NCBI GenBank assembly: GCA_004212095.1
Contig: RXIJ01000046.1
Coordinates: forward strand, 1 to 18,107
Reading direction: 5' to 3'
Origin: Methanosarcinales archaeon
GTDB lineage: Archaea > Halobacteriota > Methanosarcinia > Methanosarcinales > EX4572-44
DNA length: 18,107 nt
The number at the start of each line of letters is the position of its first letter. Position 1 is the stretch's first letter. Positions 6,316 to 14,498 of this stretch are shown piece by piece. Position numbers and translations under genes: made by a program. Under the pieces are notes generated by a model. The model was given only the letters and a program-made list of their open reading frames with translations, was not told the origin of the DNA and searched no databases.

Positions 6316-8130
6316 ATGAATATGTCACGAATTTTTTTTAATGGGGAGTTGATTGGGCATCATGACAATCCGGAAGAGTTAGTCGAGAATATCAGGGATG
6401 TTAGAAGATGTGGTATCATATCAAAACAATTAAATATCACTTACTATCCAAAAACTAATGAGATTGTCATCAGCACCGACAGTGGTAGAACCAGAAGACC
6501 ACTGATTATTGTAGAAAACGGCAGATCTCTTGTAACTGAGCAGCATATACAGGATATAAATGGTGGTGAACTAACCTTTGAAGATCTGGTAAATGAAGGT
6601 CTGGTTGAATACGTCGATGCCGAAGAAGAAGAAAACACGCTTGTCGCTATTAATGAACAAGACCTTACCGAACAACACACACACCTTGAAGTCAATCCTG
6701 CTTTGATACTTGGAATCTGTACCGGGATGGTTCCATTTCCAGAGCACAACGCGTCTCCAAGAAATACAATGGGTGCAGGCATGATGAAACAATCACTTGG
6801 CGTCTCATCAGCAAATCTCAAACTTCGACAGGACACAAGAGCTCACATGCTTCATTATCCACAAAAGGCGATTGTTAATATGCAGACTGCTGAAGCTATT
6901 GGATTTGATCAGCGTCCATCAGGACAAAACTTCGTAGTAGTAGTACTGTCTTATGAAGGCTACAACATCGAAGATGCTCTTGTTATAAACAAAGGCTCAA
7001 TCGAGAGGGGTCTTGGACGGAGTCACTTCTTTCGTACACAGGAAGGAGAGGAGCGAAAATATCCTGGCGGACACCTTGATAAGTTTGAAATACCTGATTC
7101 AGAGGTGCGGGGGGCACGTGGTTCTGAAGCTTATGCCCATCTTGATGCCGATGGACTTCCAAACCCTGAGACTTATGTTGGGCCAAATGACGTGTTAATC
7201 GGAAAAACAAGTCCACCGCGGTTTCTTGAAGAGCCGACAGATCTCGGATTAAGTCCACAGCAGCGGCGAGAAAGCTCTGTTACTGTGCGCTCCAATGAAA
7301 AAGGCATCATCGATACAGTAATACTCACCGAATCTGAAAGTGGTGCTCGCCTTGCAAAGGTGAGGACAAGGGACCAGCGAATACCAGAAATAGGAGATAA
7401 GTTTGCATCAAGGCATGGTCAAAAGGGTGTTATAGGTTTAATAGTGCCCTATGCAGACATGCCTTTTACAGAAAATGGCATGGTCCCTGATCTTATCATT
7501 AATCCACATGCAATCCCTTCAAGAATGACTGTGGGGCACGTGCTTGAGATGATCGGTGGAAAGGTTGGAAGCTTGCAGGGACGGAGAGTCGATGCCACGC
7601 CATTTTCAGGTGAGGAAGAAATGGACATGCGGGCTGCTATGCAAAAAATAGGATATGCCCATACTGGAAAAGAAGTGTTCTATGATGGGGTTACAGGCAG
7701 ACGTATTTTAGCTGATGTGTTTGTAGGAGTTATTCTATATCAAAAACTCTATCACATGGTAGCTTCCAAGATGCATGCACGTTCACGTGGACCAATACAG
7801 GTACTTACCCGCCAGCCAACAGAAGGGCGTGCAAGAGAGGGAGGTCTGCGGTTTGGAGAGATGGAACGTGATGTGCTCCTTGGGCACGGTGCTGCCATGG
7901 TATTAAAAGAACGTCTGCTCGATGAATCTGATAAAGTGAAAGAATATGTCTGTGGGCACTGCGGCATGATTGCAATGATCGATCGTCGCAGCAACAGGGT
8001 GTTCTGCAGCAATTGTGGCGCTAATACTGATATTCATTTAGTTGAGATGAGCTATGCCTTTAAGCTGCTACTGGATGAAATGAAATCACTTGGTGTTGCA
8101 CCAAGATTGGTATTAGAGGATGCAGTATAA
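6316..8130 (+). CDS. rpoB1: DNA-directed RNA polymerase subunit B' (C-terminal half of B)
   Basis: The catalytic C-terminal half of subunit B, 604 residues from the ATG at 6316 (MNMSRIFFNGELIG). That start is chosen because GGAG at 6302-6305 is correctly spaced and homologues begin MSR-F-NG-LIG; a longer GTG start at 6295 lies inside a hairpin and is unlikely. Motifs include GRTRRPLIIVENG near the N-terminus, GYNIEDALVINKGS (about 215-228), KFASRHGQKGV (about 362-372) of the hybrid-binding and active-centre region, GGLRFGEMERDVLLGHGAA and a C-terminal zinc site CGHC (546-549) with CSNC (564-567). All expected blocks are in order with no break. It is separated from B'' by the hairpin cluster and from A' by 53 bases that hold another hairpin. 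Confidence 0.96.
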   Translation: MNMSRIFFNGELIGHHDNPEELVENIRDVRRCGIISKQLNITYYPKTNEIVISTDSGRTRRPLIIVENGRSLVTEQHIQDINGGELTFEDLVNEGLVEYVDAEEEENTLVAINEQDLTEQHTHLEVNPALILGICTGMVPFPEHNASPRNTMGAGMMKQSLGVSSANLKLRQDTRAHMLHYPQKAIVNMQTAEAIGFDQRPSGQNFVVVVLSYEGYNIEDALVINKGSIERGLGRSHFFRTQEGEERKYPGGHLDKFEIPDSEVRGARGSEAYAHLDADGLPNPETYVGPNDVLIGKTSPPRFLEEPTDLGLSPQQRRESSVTVRSNEKGIIDTVILTESESGARLAKVRTRDQRIPEIGDKFASRHGQKGVIGLIVPYADMPFTENGMVPDLIINPHAIPSRMTVGHVLEMIGGKVGSLQGRRVDATPFSGEEEMDMRAAMQKIGYAHTGKEVFYDGVTGRRILADVFVGVILYQKLYHMVASKMHARSRGPIQVLTRQPTEGRAREGGLRFGEMERDVLLGHGAAMVLKERLLDESDKVKEYVCGHCGMIAMIDRRSNRVFCSNCGANTDIHLVEMSYAFKLLLDEMKSLGVAPRLVLEDAV

Positions 8131-8140
8131 ATATGAAAGA

Positions 8141-8159
8141 CTGCACACAACGTGTGCAG
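8141..8159. repeat. Perfect hairpin in the rpoB'/rpoA' spacer
   Basis: Arms CTGCACAC and GTGTGCAG (8 perfect base pairs) flank the loop AAC. It starts 10 bases after the rpoB' stop and ends 24 bases before the rpoA' start. It begins with the same CTGCACA as the B''/B' hairpins. No T-run follows, so it is not an obvious terminator. Confidence 0.8.
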
Positions 8160-8183
8160 AAATACTAAAATAGGTTTTAATAT

Positions 8184-10823
8184 ATGATTCACTCAACTCC
8201 AAAAAGAATTGGTAAAATCAAATTTGGGCTCATATCCCCAAAAGAATTTAGAAAAATGAGTGTTACCAGGATAATAACAGCAGATACTTATGATGATGAT
8301 GGTTTTCCTATTGATATGGGTTTAATGGATACAAGACTTGGTGTCATCGATCCAGGGCTTCGCTGTAAAACATGTGGACAGCGGGCAGCTGAATGCCCGG
8401 GACACTTTGGCCACATCGAACTGGTAGCACCTGTTATTCATGTAGGTTTTGCAAAACTGATTCGAAAGATTCTGCGTGCAGTGTGCAGATCATGCGGGTC
8501 GCTCTTATTAAATCCATTAGAAAAGATGAGATATTTAGATGATATATATGCTAAACAGAAGTTAGGACAGCCTGTTGAAGACGTGGTGAACACGGTATTC
8601 AAGGAAGCTCGAAAGATGAAGGAATGTCCTTATTGTGGTGAGCATCAGCTCGAGATTAAATTTGAAAAGCCGACCACATATGTTGAGGATAAACATAAAC
8701 TGATGCCTGCAGACATCAGGGACCTCTTTGAGAAGATATCTGATAAAGACATGGAAGTAATGGGTATGGATCCAAAAAGTGCACGTCCGGAATGGATGCT
8801 TCCAACAGTACTGCCAGTACCTCCTGTAACCATGCGGCCGTCCATCACACTTGAATCGGGACAGCGAAGTGAGGATGATATCACCCACAAACTGGTAGAT
8901 ATTATCAGAATCAACCAGCGTTTCAATGAAAATCGAGAGGCAGGAGCCCCACAATTAATCATAGAAGACCTGTGGGAGTTACTCCAGTACCACATTACTA
9001 CATTCATAGATAACACAGTGTCGGGTGTGCCGCCAGCACGCCATCGTTCAGGTCGCCCACTCAAAACATTGTCCCAGCGATTAAAAGGGAAAGAAGGTCG
9101 ATTCAGAGGAAGCCTGTCAGGAAAACGTGTTAATTTTTCAGCACGAACGGTCATATCTCCTGATCCGAATATTAGTATCAAAGAGGTAGGAGTGCCAGAA
9201 GAAATTGCAAAGGAAATGACCATAACTATGAATGTAACGCCACGAAACATCGACGAGGTAAAGAAATATGTGTCAGGAGGAACACAGCATCATCCAGGCG
9301 CAAACTACGTAATTCGAAGTGATGGACATCGCATCAAGATTGCAGATAAAAATACTGAGGAGCTTATTACGACGATGGAAGTTGGCTGGAAGGTAGAGAG
9401 GCATTTAAAAGACGGCGATATAGTACTCTTCAACAGACAGCCTTCACTGCATCGGATGAGTATTATGGCTCATGAAGTAAAGGTACTTCCACGAAAGACT
9501 TTCAGATTGAATCCAGCGGTCTGTCCACCATATAATGCTGATTTTGATGGTGATGAGATGAACCTTCATGTGCTTCAGACAGAAGAGGCAAGAGCAGAGG
9601 CAAAGATGCTGATGCATGTGGATCAGAATATTATTTCCCCAAGGTTTGGCGGACCAATTATAGGCGGCATACACGATCACATCTCCGGGTCGTACCTGCT
9701 TACCAATAGAGATAAAAAGATACATAAAGCAGAGGCTTTTGAGCTTTTAAAAAAATCTAATATTGGGGAACTTGTAGAGCCTGCTGGGTATGAAAAGGGA
9801 AAGCCTTACTGGACTGGCAGGCAGATTTTCAGCATGATATTACCAAAAGGATTATCTCTTAAATTCAAAGCAGAAATATGCGAACACTGTGATGTGTGCA
9901 AGAAAGAGAAATGTGAACGTGAAGCTTATGTGATAATCGAGGATGGGGTAGTTAAACATGGCTCTATTGATGAAAAAGCGGTAGGAGCGTTTAAAAGTTT
10001 AATCCTTGATAAGATTTACAAGGAGTATGGTGCGGAAAGAGCCCGAAAGTTTGTTGATGATATGACACGACTCGGCATACGCGCTGTTATGAAAATAGGG
10101 TTAAGCTTTGGGATAAGTGATGAAGATGTGCCTAACGATGCGATTGTGCAGATTGATGAAGTACTGCATGATGCAGAAGAGCATGTTAAAAAGCTTATCT
10201 CAGCTTATAACGCAGGAGAACTAGACCAATTACCAGGACGAAGCATTGATGAAACACTGGAGATGAAAATCATGCAGGAACTTGGAACAGCAAGAGATAA
10301 TGCTGGTGAGATTGCAGGTAGACATCTTGGTCTTACTAATTCAGCAGTAATTATGGCACAATCGGGCGCAAGAGGTTCAATGCTCAACCTTACCCAGATG
10401 GCTGGTTGTATTGGACAGCAGGCGGTACGAGGAGAACGTATCCAGAGAGGCTATAATGATAGAACTCTTTCTCACTACGTACGAGGCGATCGTGGTGCAG
10501 ATGCACACGGTTTTGTCCAGTCAAGCTATAAAAAAGGTTTATCTCCAACTGAGTATTTCTTCCATGCCATAGGTGGGCGTGAAGGACTGGTAGATACTGC
10601 TGTTCGTACTTCACAATCCGGGTATTTGCAGCGAAGGATGGTTAATGCACTGCAGGATCTGGAAGTGCAGTATGATGAAACAGTAAGAGATACCAGAGGC
10701 ATGATCGTACAATTCAAGTATGGAGAAGATGGGATTGATCCAATGAAAGGAGATTTTGGAACAAGAGAGAGCATCGCACGTATCATCGATACTGTGTTAA
10801 CTGCAAGAGGGAAAAATGATTGA
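8184..10823 (+). CDS. rpoA1: DNA-directed RNA polymerase subunit A'
   Basis: The N-terminal two-thirds of the largest subunit, holding the catalytic metal site. The 879-residue length is normal for archaeal A'. Seen in order: zinc ligands CKTCGQRAAECPGHFGH (C61, C64, C71, H74), CRSC (101-104) and CPYC (148-151), the clamp and lid region GRFRGSLSGKRVNFSARTVISPDPN, the RQPSLHRMSI segment, the absolutely conserved NADFDGD (about 451-457, three Mg-binding aspartates), and GSMLNLTQMAG with RGERIQRGYNDRTL near the bridge helix. A cysteine patch CEHCDVCKKEKC near residues 570-581 is usual for archaeal A'. AGGT at 8172-8175 is the ribosome-binding site. The end overlaps the start of rpoA2 by 8 bases, so the two are translationally linked. 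Confidence 0.97.
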   Translation: MIHSTPKRIGKIKFGLISPKEFRKMSVTRIITADTYDDDGFPIDMGLMDTRLGVIDPGLRCKTCGQRAAECPGHFGHIELVAPVIHVGFAKLIRKILRAVCRSCGSLLLNPLEKMRYLDDIYAKQKLGQPVEDVVNTVFKEARKMKECPYCGEHQLEIKFEKPTTYVEDKHKLMPADIRDLFEKISDKDMEVMGMDPKSARPEWMLPTVLPVPPVTMRPSITLESGQRSEDDITHKLVDIIRINQRFNENREAGAPQLIIEDLWELLQYHITTFIDNTVSGVPPARHRSGRPLKTLSQRLKGKEGRFRGSLSGKRVNFSARTVISPDPNISIKEVGVPEEIAKEMTITMNVTPRNIDEVKKYVSGGTQHHPGANYVIRSDGHRIKIADKNTEELITTMEVGWKVERHLKDGDIVLFNRQPSLHRMSIMAHEVKVLPRKTFRLNPAVCPPYNADFDGDEMNLHVLQTEEARAEAKMLMHVDQNIISPRFGGPIIGGIHDHISGSYLLTNRDKKIHKAEAFELLKKSNIGELVEPAGYEKGKPYWTGRQIFSMILPKGLSLKFKAEICEHCDVCKKEKCEREAYVIIEDGVVKHGSIDEKAVGAFKSLILDKIYKEYGAERARKFVDDMTRLGIRAVMKIGLSFGISDEDVPNDAIVQIDEVLHDAEEHVKKLISAYNAGELDQLPGRSIDETLEMKIMQELGTARDNAGEIAGRHLGLTNSAVIMAQSGARGSMLNLTQMAGCIGQQAVRGERIQRGYNDRTLSHYVRGDRGADAHGFVQSSYKKGLSPTEYFFHAIGGREGLVDTAVRTSQSGYLQRRMVNALQDLEVQYDETVRDTRGMIVQFKYGEDGIDPMKGDFGTRESIARIIDTVLTARGKND

Positions 10824-11952
10824 TTCAGACGTAATAAATTCAAGAATTCGGGGCTTACCACTTCCACTGAAGATATGTGAAACGTTAATTAGTGGACTTG
10901 AAAATCAAGAGTTAACTGAAGATGAACTTGAAAAAATCATTGAGCTTACACTTAAACGATATAAGCAATCATCCATCCCCCCCTACGAAGCTGCTGGTGT
11001 TGTGTCTGCTCAATCCATTGGTGAGCCAGGCACACAGATGACTATGCGTACTTTCCATTATGCTGGTGTGGCTGAGATAAATGTAACTCTTGGCCTTCCA
11101 CGAATTATTGAACTGGTGGATGCTCGCAAGAATCCAAGCACCCCGATGTTAACGATTTATCTTGAAAAAGAGTATGGCAATGACAGAAATAAATCACGGG
11201 ATATTGCATGGGAAATAGAATCAACAATTCTTTACCATTTAGGAGACATTACAACAGATATTTCTTTGATGGAAATTACTGTAAATCTCAATCCAAAGGC
11301 TCTTGAGATGCGAAATATGACTGCAGAAGATGTAGTATTAAAAGTAGAGGATGTAACAGGATTGCCTGTGGAGTTAAACGGGTATACTCTTACTACAGCT
11401 CCTGAAGAGGTGTCGTATCGTGAACTACTCCAGCTTGCTAAGAAGATACGATCCGTTCACTTAAAAGGGATCAAAGAAATAAAAAGGGTGGTAATCCGTA
11501 AAGAGAGCGACGAATACATCCTGTACACTGAGGGTTCTGCTCTTAAAAGTGTCATAGAAGTGGATGGTGTAGATGCAACCCGCACACGAACAAATAATAT
11601 CCTTGAAATGGCAGAGGTGCTTGGTATTGAAGCTGCCCGGCAGTCAATCATAGACGAAATAATGGCTACACTAAGAGAACAGGGTTTAACCGTTGATATC
11701 CGTCATGTGATGCTTGTTGCAGACATTATGACCTGCGACGGTGAGGTTAAACAAATTGGACGGCATGGCATATCAGGCGAAAAAGCAAGTGTGCTTGCAA
11801 GAGCTGCTTTTGAGGTTACTGTACATCACCTGTTGGAATCAGGCATAAGAGGTGATATTGATGAATTGGGTGGTGTGACAGAAAACGTGATCGTAGGACA
11901 ACCGGTCAAGCTTGGAACAGGCAATGTAAGACTGATAGCAAAAACAACATAG
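10816..11952 (+). CDS. rpoA2: DNA-directed RNA polymerase subunit A''
   Basis: The C-terminal third of the largest subunit, carrying the trigger loop and the cleft/jaw. At 378 residues it is of usual length. The segment AQSIGEPGTQMTMRTFHYAG (about residues 65-84) followed by NVTLGLPRIIELVDARK is the trigger-loop block that accompanies the catalytic centre in A'. The C-terminal block with EVLGIEAARQSII and DIRHVMLVADIMTCDGEV is also conserved. The ATG lies within the last codons of A', an 8-base overlap. No intein or insertion is seen. The split between A' and A'' is at the normal archaeal position. Confidence 0.97.
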   Translation: MIDSDVINSRIRGLPLPLKICETLISGLENQELTEDELEKIIELTLKRYKQSSIPPYEAAGVVSAQSIGEPGTQMTMRTFHYAGVAEINVTLGLPRIIELVDARKNPSTPMLTIYLEKEYGNDRNKSRDIAWEIESTILYHLGDITTDISLMEITVNLNPKALEMRNMTAEDVVLKVEDVTGLPVELNGYTLTTAPEEVSYRELLQLAKKIRSVHLKGIKEIKRVVIRKESDEYILYTEGSALKSVIEVDGVDATRTRTNNILEMAEVLGIEAARQSIIDEIMATLREQGLTVDIRHVMLVADIMTCDGEVKQIGRHGISGEKASVLARAAFEVTVHHLLESGIRGDIDELGGVTENVIVGQPVKLGTGNVRLIAKTT

Positions 11953-11966
11953 AGGTTTGAATTATT

Positions 11967-12257
11967 ATGGTTGAGATAGATACTATACTGAGAAATGTTA
12001 TTAAGAAATGTAAGGTAGTAATTGGTGCAAAACAGGTAATTAAAAATGTAGATAGCGGTCTTGCAAAGATCGTGGTTGTAGCTTCTACCTGCCCACCAAA
12101 GTTAAAAAGTAAGATCAATATTGATGATTTGATTGAATATGATGGCAATGGAGTGGAGCTTGGAACTGCTTGTGGGAAGCCCTTTTCAATATCTGCCCTC
12201 GCAGTACTTGAAGGTGATGAAGGTGATATTACTGCACTTAGAGGCCTCTCATCTTGA
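11967..12257 (+). CDS. rpl30e: Large ribosomal subunit protein eL30 (L30e)
   Basis: A 96-residue member of the L7Ae/L30e/S12e/Gadd45 RNA-binding family, placed exactly where L30e sits in archaeal rpo operons. Seen are the N-terminal helix, then KCKVVIGAKQVIKNVDSG, KIVVVASTCPP and the C-terminal ELGTACGKPFSISALAVLEG, matching L30e rather than the kink-turn protein L7Ae. GAGGT at 11952-11956 is the ribosome-binding site, 10 bases before the ATG and touching the stop of rpoA2. Its stop codon overlaps the start of nusA (TTGA). Confidence 0.93.
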   Translation: MVEIDTILRNVIKKCKVVIGAKQVIKNVDSGLAKIVVVASTCPPKLKSKINIDDLIEYDGNGVELGTACGKPFSISALAVLEGDEGDITALRGLSS

Positions 12258-12685
12258 GTGAAGTTAAACTTGACACAGACGGGATGCGATACATTGTACT
12301 GTTTGAGCAGATAACAGGGGCATCCCCAATAGATTGCATGATAGATGATGAGATTAATAAAGTAACATTTGTTGTAAAAAGTGAAGATATGGGTGCAGCT
12401 ATTGGTAAAAGTGGTGACCATGTTAATCGCGTAAAGTCAATGATCAATAAACAGATAGAGATCATAGAGTATTCTGATGATGTGCGTGAGTTCATAAAAA
12501 ATGTTATTCAACCAGTATCAATTAAAAATATTAATATAGGGGAGAAAAAAGGTAAACGTATTGCTTATTTAAACATATCTGCCGGAGAGAGGGGCTTTGC
12601 TATAGGCAGGGAGGGTCGAAACATAGGCAGGGTGAAAACGATTGTTAGCAGGCACCACGACATTGATGAAGTAGTTATTCAATGA
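12254..12685 (+). CDS. nusA: Transcription factor NusA (archaeal, two KH domains)
   Basis: Archaeal NusA is a short protein made of two KH RNA-binding domains, without the polymerase-binding and S1 domains of bacterial NusA. The 143-residue product shows both KH signature loops: AAIGKSGDHVNRVK (about 49-62) and FAIGREGRNIGRVK (about 115-128). The family-typical starts RYIVLFEQITGA and ending RHHDIDEVVIQ support the call. It starts with TTG, overlapping the L30e stop by four bases, which suggests translational coupling. It is the last gene of the operon here: rpsL, rpsG and the elongation factor genes that usually follow in archaea are absent and the next gene is convergent. Confidence 0.93.
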   Translation: MSEVKLDTDGMRYIVLFEQITGASPIDCMIDDEINKVTFVVKSEDMGAAIGKSGDHVNRVKSMINKQIEIIEYSDDVREFIKNVIQPVSIKNINIGEKKGKRIAYLNISAGERGFAIGREGRNIGRVKTIVSRHHDIDEVVIQ

Positions 12686-12732
12686 AAGTTAGTCTTCTTA
12701 TTATAGGATAACTTCAGAGCTAAAATTACCCT

Positions 12733-13509
12733 TCAAATTGATACTGTTTGAACACCGCTTACCTGGTCAATAATAACAGGTGCATGTTCGAGGTAGTTAA
12801 TGTATTCATGAAGGTTGATACCTGTTCTTACAAAAAACACTCTTCCACCAGCGGACGATCCTGTTTTTTTAAGATGGGGTATACGCAAGAATCCAAGTTT
12901 CTTTGATGCTACGTACCCAATGTGGTTTGATGGGTTGTCTGATATACACAACTCTGCAATCGTTTTAAAATTAGCTACCTTGCTTGCAAGGGTTATAGCT
13001 TCTTTGATTATCTCTGTTCGTTTATCAAGTTTTAAAGTTGATAATTCTTTTCTAAGTGCTTCTACCGCTTCTAACTTCATATCCATTCGTGTTACACGTA
13101 CTCCTCTGAAACTATCTGGTTCAATCCGCTTTTTATTCTCACAGTTCATAATTATTGCACCCCTCATATTTTCCCCATCAGGTGCTGGTCCCCTCTGAAG
13201 TATTTCGAGGGCATAATGCGCAGCAGTATCCGGAATGCCACTACGAATAAGGGCGTCCACGGCAATCTCTTTTGCCTGCACGTGGCTTTTGATTGCTATG
13301 CTTGTAAGTGGTAGTGCTGGCATGTACTGGACCACATCTGTTATTTTCTCAATTGTTATGTGGATAATGTCCGGAATGCCGTTTTCATGCGTTGCCGCTC
13401 TCTTTGATAGCTGTTCTACTACCAGTGGGATGTCTTTTTTAGGGATGATCCTCTCTGCACCTGAGACATGCCTTCTATTAACACTTGCTCTCATTCGAAT
13501 ACTAAACAT
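12733..13509 (-). CDS. bioW: 6-carboxyhexanoate-CoA ligase (pimeloyl-CoA synthetase) BioW
   Basis: BioW activates pimelate with ATP and CoA to pimeloyl-CoA, the entry substrate for biotin synthesis. The 258-residue length fits the family. It starts MFSIRMRAS...HVSGAERIIP, the BioW N-terminal signature, contains ALEILQRGPAPDGENMRGAII, the RGVRVTRMDM segment, and ends with the diagnostic HIGYVASKKLGFLRIPHLK (about 196-213) and the glycine-rich GGRVFFV. Its ATG overlaps the end of bioB by 8 bases (ATGTTTAG), so the two are translationally linked. The other biotin genes (bioF, bioA, bioD) are not in the window. It converges on nusA with 47 bases between stops. BioW and BioB are also near each other in Methanocaldococcus, so the pair makes sense in an archaeon. 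Confidence 0.93.
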   Translation of the reverse strand: MFSIRMRASVNRRHVSGAERIIPKKDIPLVVEQLSKRAATHENGIPDIIHITIEKITDVVQYMPALPLTSIAIKSHVQAKEIAVDALIRSGIPDTAAHYALEILQRGPAPDGENMRGAIIMNCENKKRIEPDSFRGVRVTRMDMKLEAVEALRKELSTLKLDKRTEIIKEAITLASKVANFKTIAELCISDNPSNHIGYVASKKLGFLRIPHLKKTGSSAGGRVFFVRTGINLHEYINYLEHAPVIIDQVSGVQTVSI

Positions 13510-14482
13510 GGTGGTGCACCGTTAGTCCAAGATCGGCAATCATCTGCAGGTCTTTTGATGGTCTCTGGCCTTTTGTTGTAAGATAGTTTCCAAGAAGTAT
13601 TCCATTGGCTCCGCTGGTCAGTGCAAGGCTTTGAAGGCTGCGAAGACCAGATTCACGTCCTCCTGCAAGTATGAGACTCTTCTCTGGTAGAATAAGTCTG
13701 TACACTGCTATCGTTTTAAGTATTTCAAGTGGTGATGGCGGAACGATATTCTCAAGCCTTGTTCCTGCAATTGGTGTTATGATGTTAATCGGAACAGCAT
13801 CAACATTCAGTTTTTTTAGAGCAAGTGCAAGTTCTATTCGATCAGAGGGCGCCTCCCCAAGCCCGATGATTCCTCCAGAGCAAACTTCAAGTCCGTTTTC
13901 TTTTGCAATCCTGACTGTGTCGATTCGCTGCTCATAAGTATGGGTGCTGCACATCGAAGCAAAAAAACTCTTTGAAGTTTCAAGGTTGTGGTGGATGCGC
14001 GTCAGACCAGCATTCTTAAGCATTGCCGCTCTTTTTCCAGTGATTGCCCCAACAGAGGCGCAGACTGATAGGCTGGTTTTTTCTTTGATCTGTTTTATTG
14101 TGTAGAGTATGCTTCTGAACTCTTTCCGGTCGAGGCTTAACCCACTTGTAACAAGAGAAAATCGGGTCGCCCCCATATCTTCACCACGTCTGGCAAGATC
14201 AACCAGGTCTGCTGTCTGCATTAGTGGATATGGTGTGATGTTTCTGTGATTATACACCGATTGGGCACAGAAACCACAGTCCTCACCACACAAGCTGCAT
14301 TTGGCATTGACAATAGAGCAGGTATCAACAACATTCCCATGGTATCTACGTGTTATTGTATTTGCGAGAGAGAATAGCTCAACGATTTCAGTATTCCCAA
14401 GATTCAGTAAGGGCAGTGCTTCTCCCCTTGTGAGCTTGTGTCCTCTCGGTATTTTCGATTTGAGTTCTTCAAAACACACCAT
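13502..14482 (-). CDS. bioB: Biotin synthase BioB (radical SAM), with unusual auxiliary-cluster residues
   Basis: BioB inserts sulfur into dethiobiotin using a radical-SAM [4Fe-4S] cluster and a second, sacrificial cluster. The 326-residue protein has the cluster motif C65-x3-C69-x2-C72 in LCGEDCGFCAQS, the HHNLETS segment (about 164-170), GLEVCSGGIIGLGE (about 197-210), and the ending LAGGRESGL...GILLGNYLTTKGQ that mark BioB. Two of the auxiliary-cluster ligands known from the E. coli enzyme line up (C141 in SVCASVG, C201), but the first, Cys97 of E. coli, is Ser109 here (TRFSLVTSG), and the position of Arg260 appears to be Ile271 (LILAGGRE). This suggests a BioB with a different auxiliary cluster, as reported for some obligate anaerobes. 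It sits 16 bases after mtd and overlaps bioW. A BioB-like enzyme of another pathway is possible, but the bioW neighbour argues for biotin. Confidence 0.88.
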   Translation of the reverse strand: MVCFEELKSKIPRGHKLTRGEALPLLNLGNTEIVELFSLANTITRRYHGNVVDTCSIVNAKCSLCGEDCGFCAQSVYNHRNITPYPLMQTADLVDLARRGEDMGATRFSLVTSGLSLDRKEFRSILYTIKQIKEKTSLSVCASVGAITGKRAAMLKNAGLTRIHHNLETSKSFFASMCSTHTYEQRIDTVRIAKENGLEVCSGGIIGLGEAPSDRIELALALKKLNVDAVPINIITPIAGTRLENIVPPSPLEILKTIAVYRLILPEKSLILAGGRESGLRSLQSLALTSGANGILLGNYLTTKGQRPSKDLQMIADLGLTVHHHV

Positions 14483-14498
14483 AGATGTCTTTTAAGAA

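Noticed and set aside
4576..8130. Split of RNA polymerase B into two genes as a novel event
   Set aside because: B''/B' splitting is well known in methanogens and relatives; only the spacer is unusual.
8645..9250. 201-codon ORF antisense to rpoA'
   Set aside because: Shadow of a certain polymerase gene, no recognisable product.
12686..12732. Bidirectional terminator between nusA and bioW
   Set aside because: Only an imperfect TGAAAGTTA/TAACTTCA pairing and short T-runs; too weak to call.
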